Source: Deltaproteobacteria bacterium (GTDB taxonomy: Bacteria; Desulfobacterota; Desulfobacteria; Desulfobacterales; C00003060). Taken from it: a stretch of DNA of 7,416 nt. The notes below the pieces were generated by a model. That model was not told the DNA's origin. It saw nothing but the letters and a program-made list of their open reading frames with translations, and did no database searches. Of the stretch, positions 5,751-7,416 are shown in pieces (the stretch's first letter is position 1; every line of letters begins with the position of its first letter). Position numbers and translations under genes: made by a program. The stretch spans positions 1 to 7,416 of the forward strand of contig JAFDFO010000099.1 of the NCBI GenBank assembly GCA_019309815.1, given 5' to 3'.

Positions 5751-6620
5751 TTGTTGCAAGGAACCAAGGTAGTCATTATCAGCGGACTTTCGGGATCCGG
5801 CAAAAGTACGGCTATTAAAACATTGGAAGATGTCGGCTTTTTCTGTGTAGATAATCTTCCCGTCTTGCTGCTGCCAAAGTTCTTAGAGCTAAGAGCGGAG
5901 AGCCATTCGGAGATTTCCAAGCTTGCGTTGGTGATGGATATCAGGGAGAAAGATTTTGTATCATCGTATTCAGAGGTTCTGGAGACGCTGGGCAAGCGAG
6001 GATATCAATTTGAGATACTCTTTCTTGAGGCTTCGGATGAAAGCCTTCTGAGACGGTACAGCGAGACGCGAATGCAGCATCCTCTCGGCAAAGGGCAGCG
6101 GCTGTCGGAAGCAATACGTAACGAACGACAGCAGTTGGAAGGGCTTAAGCAAATAGCTGATAAGGTCATTGATACCTCGCATTACAACGTCCATGAGCTC
6201 AAAGCTGTCATTTTGGGCCATGTGCTCAAGGCGGTACAGACTGGACTCTTGGAGGTGCATGTCCTCTCTTTTGGTTTCAAATACGGTATTCCTCATGAGG
6301 CGGATTTGATCATTGATGTGCGCTTTCTGCCCAATCCCTACTTCGTGTCCGAGTTGAGAGGCCTTGATGGCACGGCATCTGAGGTCCGGGAGTTCGTGGA
6401 GAAAGGGAAGGAAACCCAGGTCTTTCTGGAAAAATATCTGGATTTGCTTGACTACCTTATCCCTTTGTATGAAAAAGAGGGCAAATCCTACTTGACTGCG
6501 GCTGTAGGTTGTACAGGTGGACGACATCGCTCGGTTGTAATTGCTGGTAAGATATATGAGCATGTGAAGGACAAGGTTGATCGCATCAACTTGATGCATC
6601 GGGATATTGAGTTAAGTTAA
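5751..6620 (+). CDS. rapZ: RNase adapter / nucleotide-binding protein RapZ (YvcJ family)
   Basis: In E. coli, RapZ binds the small RNAs GlmY and GlmZ, hands GlmZ to RNase E and so tunes glucosamine-6-phosphate synthase; in other phyla the RNA partners are not known. The 289-residue product matches the family length of about 285. The N-terminal P-loop domain has Walker A GLSGSGKST (residues 12-20), then C-V-D-N-L-P-V-L (about 33-40) and M-D-I-R-E-K-D-F (about 63-70). The C-terminal RNA- and metabolite-binding domain has S-F-G-F-K-Y-G-I-P (about 174-182), A-D-L-I-I-D-V-R-F-L-P-N-P-Y (about 184-197), G-C-T-G-G-R-H-R-S (253-261) and a terminal R-I-N-L-M-H-R-D-I. The start is TTG, supported by AGGAGGT. 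Neighbours ptsN and an EIIA-Man gene fit the usual cluster. A different RNA target from the enterobacterial one is likely, since GlmY/GlmZ are restricted to that group. Confidence 0.96.
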   Translation: MLQGTKVVIISGLSGSGKSTAIKTLEDVGFFCVDNLPVLLLPKFLELRAESHSEISKLALVMDIREKDFVSSYSEVLETLGKRGYQFEILFLEASDESLLRRYSETRMQHPLGKGQRLSEAIRNERQQLEGLKQIADKVIDTSHYNVHELKAVILGHVLKAVQTGLLEVHVLSFGFKYGIPHEADLIIDVRFLPNPYFVSELRGLDGTASEVREFVEKGKETQVFLEKYLDLLDYLIPLYEKEGKSYLTAAVGCTGGRHRSVVIAGKIYEHVKDKVDRINLMHRDIELS

Positions 6621-6645
6621 CAGGTGCCCAGCCTGTTTTGGTCTG

Positions 6646-6650
6646 AAGGG
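6646..6650 (+). promoter_or_regulatory. Ribosome binding site of the EIIA-Man gene
   Basis: AAGGG lies 8 bases before ATG 6659. The ATG at 6651 that touches it reads only three codons (ATG GAT TTA) before a TGA overlapping the real start, and has no room for ribosome binding. Confidence 0.6.
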
Positions 6651-6658
6651 ATGGATTT

Positions 6659-7072
6659 ATGATAGGAATTGTCGTTGTTACGCATAGTGGCCTCGGAGAG
6701 GCTCTCATTGAGGCAGCCGAGTCTATAGTAGAAGAACGCCTGGGAGCAGCAACCGCTGTTTCTGTCGATTTGAAGCAAAGCGCCGAGAAAATGAGAAAGA
6801 AGATAAGCAGTGGCATTAAGGCGGTTGACAAGGGCAGGGGCGTGCTCATTCTGACAGATATGTTTGGGGGGACGCCATCTAACCTCAGCCTTTCTTTTCT
6901 TGAGGAAGGCCGGATTGAGGTCCTCACTGGTGTCAATCTCCCTTTGGTGATCCGCGCTGCCAAAATGCGGAAAGACAAGGATTTGAATGAGTTGGCAGAG
7001 AGCCTGCAGTCTTATGGCAGAAGAAGTATCTCGTTGGCCAGCGGGGTGTTAAAAGGGAACAAGAGGGCTTAG
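6659..7072 (+). CDS. Mannose/sorbose-family PTS EIIA protein
   Basis: A single PTS EIIA-Man domain of 137 residues. It takes a phosphoryl group from HPr on His9 (V-V-V-T-H-S-G-L-G) and would pass it to a mannose-family EIIB. Also visible are the conserved T-D-M-F-G-G-T-P-S-N loop (66-75, with Asp67 beside the active site) and V-L-T-G-V-N-L-P-L-V-I-R (about 84-95). It stands 38 bases after rapZ and probably belongs to the same transcript. No EIIB, EIIC, EIID or HPr gene is seen inside the window, although one could begin at 7399. Lone EIIA-Man genes after rapZ are common in proteobacteria and are thought to be regulatory, including the PTS-linked signalling described in other phyla; sugar specificity cannot be inferred. 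The family call is firm, the physiological role open. Confidence 0.93.
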   Translation: MIGIVVVTHSGLGEALIEAAESIVEERLGAATAVSVDLKQSAEKMRKKISSGIKAVDKGRGVLILTDMFGGTPSNLSLSFLEEGRIEVLTGVNLPLVIRAAKMRKDKDLNELAESLQSYGRRSISLASGVLKGNKRA

Positions 7073-7076
7073 TACG

Positions 7077-7118
7077 AGGATGCAGGATCCAAGATGCAAG
7101 ATACAGGATCCAGGATGC
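7077..7118. repeat. Heptamer tandem array A (ARGATNC)
   Basis: Six contiguous 7-base units, beginning 4 bases after the EIIA stop: AGGATGC, AGGATCC, AAGATGC, AAGATAC, AGGATCC, AGGATGC. Positions 1, 3-5 and 7 are fixed while positions 2 and 6 vary. No unit is identical to its direct neighbour. Confidence 0.85.
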
Positions 7119-7129
7119 ACAAAGGACAA

Positions 7130-7161
7130 TTTAGGGATTGAGGGATTTAGGGATTGAGGGA
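7130..7161. repeat. Octamer tandem array (TTTAGGGA / TTGAGGGA)
   Basis: Four 8-base units alternate strictly as TTTAGGGA, TTGAGGGA, TTTAGGGA, TTGAGGGA, equal to two exact 16-base copies. It lies between the two ARGATNC heptamer arrays. Confidence 0.85.
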
Positions 7162-7169
7162 TTAGTAGC

Positions 7170-7218
7170 AGGATGCAGGATCCAAGATACATGATGCAAG
7201 ATACAAGATGCAGGATGC
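7170..7218. repeat. Heptamer tandem array B (ARGATNC)
   Basis: Seven 7-base units of the same family as array A: AGGATGC, AGGATCC, AAGATAC, ATGATGC, AAGATAC, AAGATGC, AGGATGC. One unit (ATGATGC) departs from the A/G choice at position 2. Confidence 0.85.
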
Positions 7219-7220
7219 AG

Positions 7221-7248
7221 TGTCGATTGATGATTGTCGATTGATGAT
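7221..7248. repeat. Two exact copies of a 14-base unit
   Basis: TGTCGATTGATGAT occurs twice in direct succession (7221-7234 and 7235-7248) and continues with TG. The unit can itself be read as two diverged heptamers (TGTCGAT, TGATGAT), so it may be a relative of the neighbouring heptamer arrays. Confidence 0.8.
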
Positions 7249-7269
7249 TGTAGGAGCCGCAGCCCCTGT

Positions 7270-7383
7270 TGTCATTTCGAGCGACTTGTCCGCCGAAGCT
7301 CGCTAGGGCGAAGGTGGAAGCGAGAAATCTTTGACGTGAAACCTGTCATAAGAGCAAGATTTATCCCTTCGGTCGAAATGACA
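7270..7383. mobile_element. REP/MITE-like palindromic element (TGTCATTTCGA ends)
   Basis: A 114-base non-coding element with perfect 11-base terminal inverted repeats: TGTCATTTCGA at 7270-7280 and TCGAAATGACA at 7373-7383. Inside, AGCGAGAAATCTTTGACG (7318-7335) is the common second half of the widespread 'TCATTTCGAGCG-AGCGAGAAATCTT' intergenic repeat. About 34 bases (7285-7318, CTTGTCCGCCGAAGCTCGCT and following) appear to be inserted between the two halves of that unit. No transposase is encoded; mobility is inferred from structure and from general knowledge that such sequences are multicopy in many genomes. Confidence 0.65.
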
Positions 7384-7398
7384 GACAAGGATATCAGA

Positions 7399-7416
7399 AT
7401 GGCGGAACGGGTAAGG
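7399..7416 (+). CDS. Possible start of a downstream gene, cut by window edge
   Basis: ATG 7399 opens a frame reading M-A-E-R-V-R to the end of the window, with AAGG (7387-7390) 8 bases upstream. Gene order in related clusters would make a mannose-family EIIB or HPr a reasonable guess, but six codons cannot identify it and it may not be a gene. Confidence 0.35.

Noticed and set aside
5970..6599. 209-codon open frame on the - strand inside rapZ
   Set aside because: Long, but fully antisense to a gene with all RapZ motifs intact; composition is that expected from reverse translation of rapZ codons.
6651..6662. Three-codon upstream ORF overlapping the EIIA start
   Set aside because: ATG GAT TTA TGA abuts the ribosome site with no spacing; very likely chance.
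7077..7248. CRISPR array
   Set aside because: Units are 7-16 bases in direct tandem without spacers; no repeat of 23-47 bases and no cas genes.

Overview
This 7.4 kb window reads as the conserved 'lpt-rpoN-PTS' chromosomal block of a Gram-negative bacterium. The gene order, the long-form Hpf and the lone mannose-type EIIA point to a Desulfobacterota-like (former Deltaproteobacteria) genome of middling GC. The lineage is inferred from gene content; no marker gene settles it. All recognised genes lie on the + strand.

Layout: (1) 1-625, the 3' part of kdsA (KDO-8-phosphate synthase), cut by the left edge. (2) 635-2812, lptC, lptA and lptB, which encode LPS-transport parts: the inner-membrane tether, the periplasmic bridge and the ATPase. 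A 361 bp repeat-filled spacer splits lptC from lptA. (3) 2948-4396, rpoN (sigma-54), followed directly by hpf (long ribosome hibernation factor, 4411-4959). (4) 5149-5607, ptsN (EIIA-Ntr); 5751-6620, rapZ; 6659-7072, a mannose-family PTS EIIA. (5) 7073-7398, a gene-free tail of short tandem repeats and a palindromic element, after which a new coding sequence may begin at 7399.

How the genes fit together: kdsA makes the KDO precursor of lipid A-core, and LptB/C/A move finished LPS toward the outer membrane. RpoN, Hpf, EIIA-Ntr, RapZ and EIIA-Man form the regulatory half, linking sigma-54 transcription, ribosome hibernation, PTS phosphorylation state and (in enterobacteria) control of amino-sugar synthesis.

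The genes are ordinary; I see no new enzyme or defence system. The unusual material is in the spacers. Three of them carry tandem arrays of 7- or 8-bp units with one or two variable bases (ATTGAAN, TGGAGTNN, ARGATNC, TTKAGGGA), two with inverted partners that could form hairpins. Two palindromic MITE/REP-like elements are also present: 1298-1461 inside the lpt cluster and 7270-7383 after the EIIA gene. The hpf-ptsN and ptsN-rapZ spacers hold GC-rich inverted repeats. Expected neighbours kdsC/kdsD and hprK are absent from the positions where related clusters often carry them.
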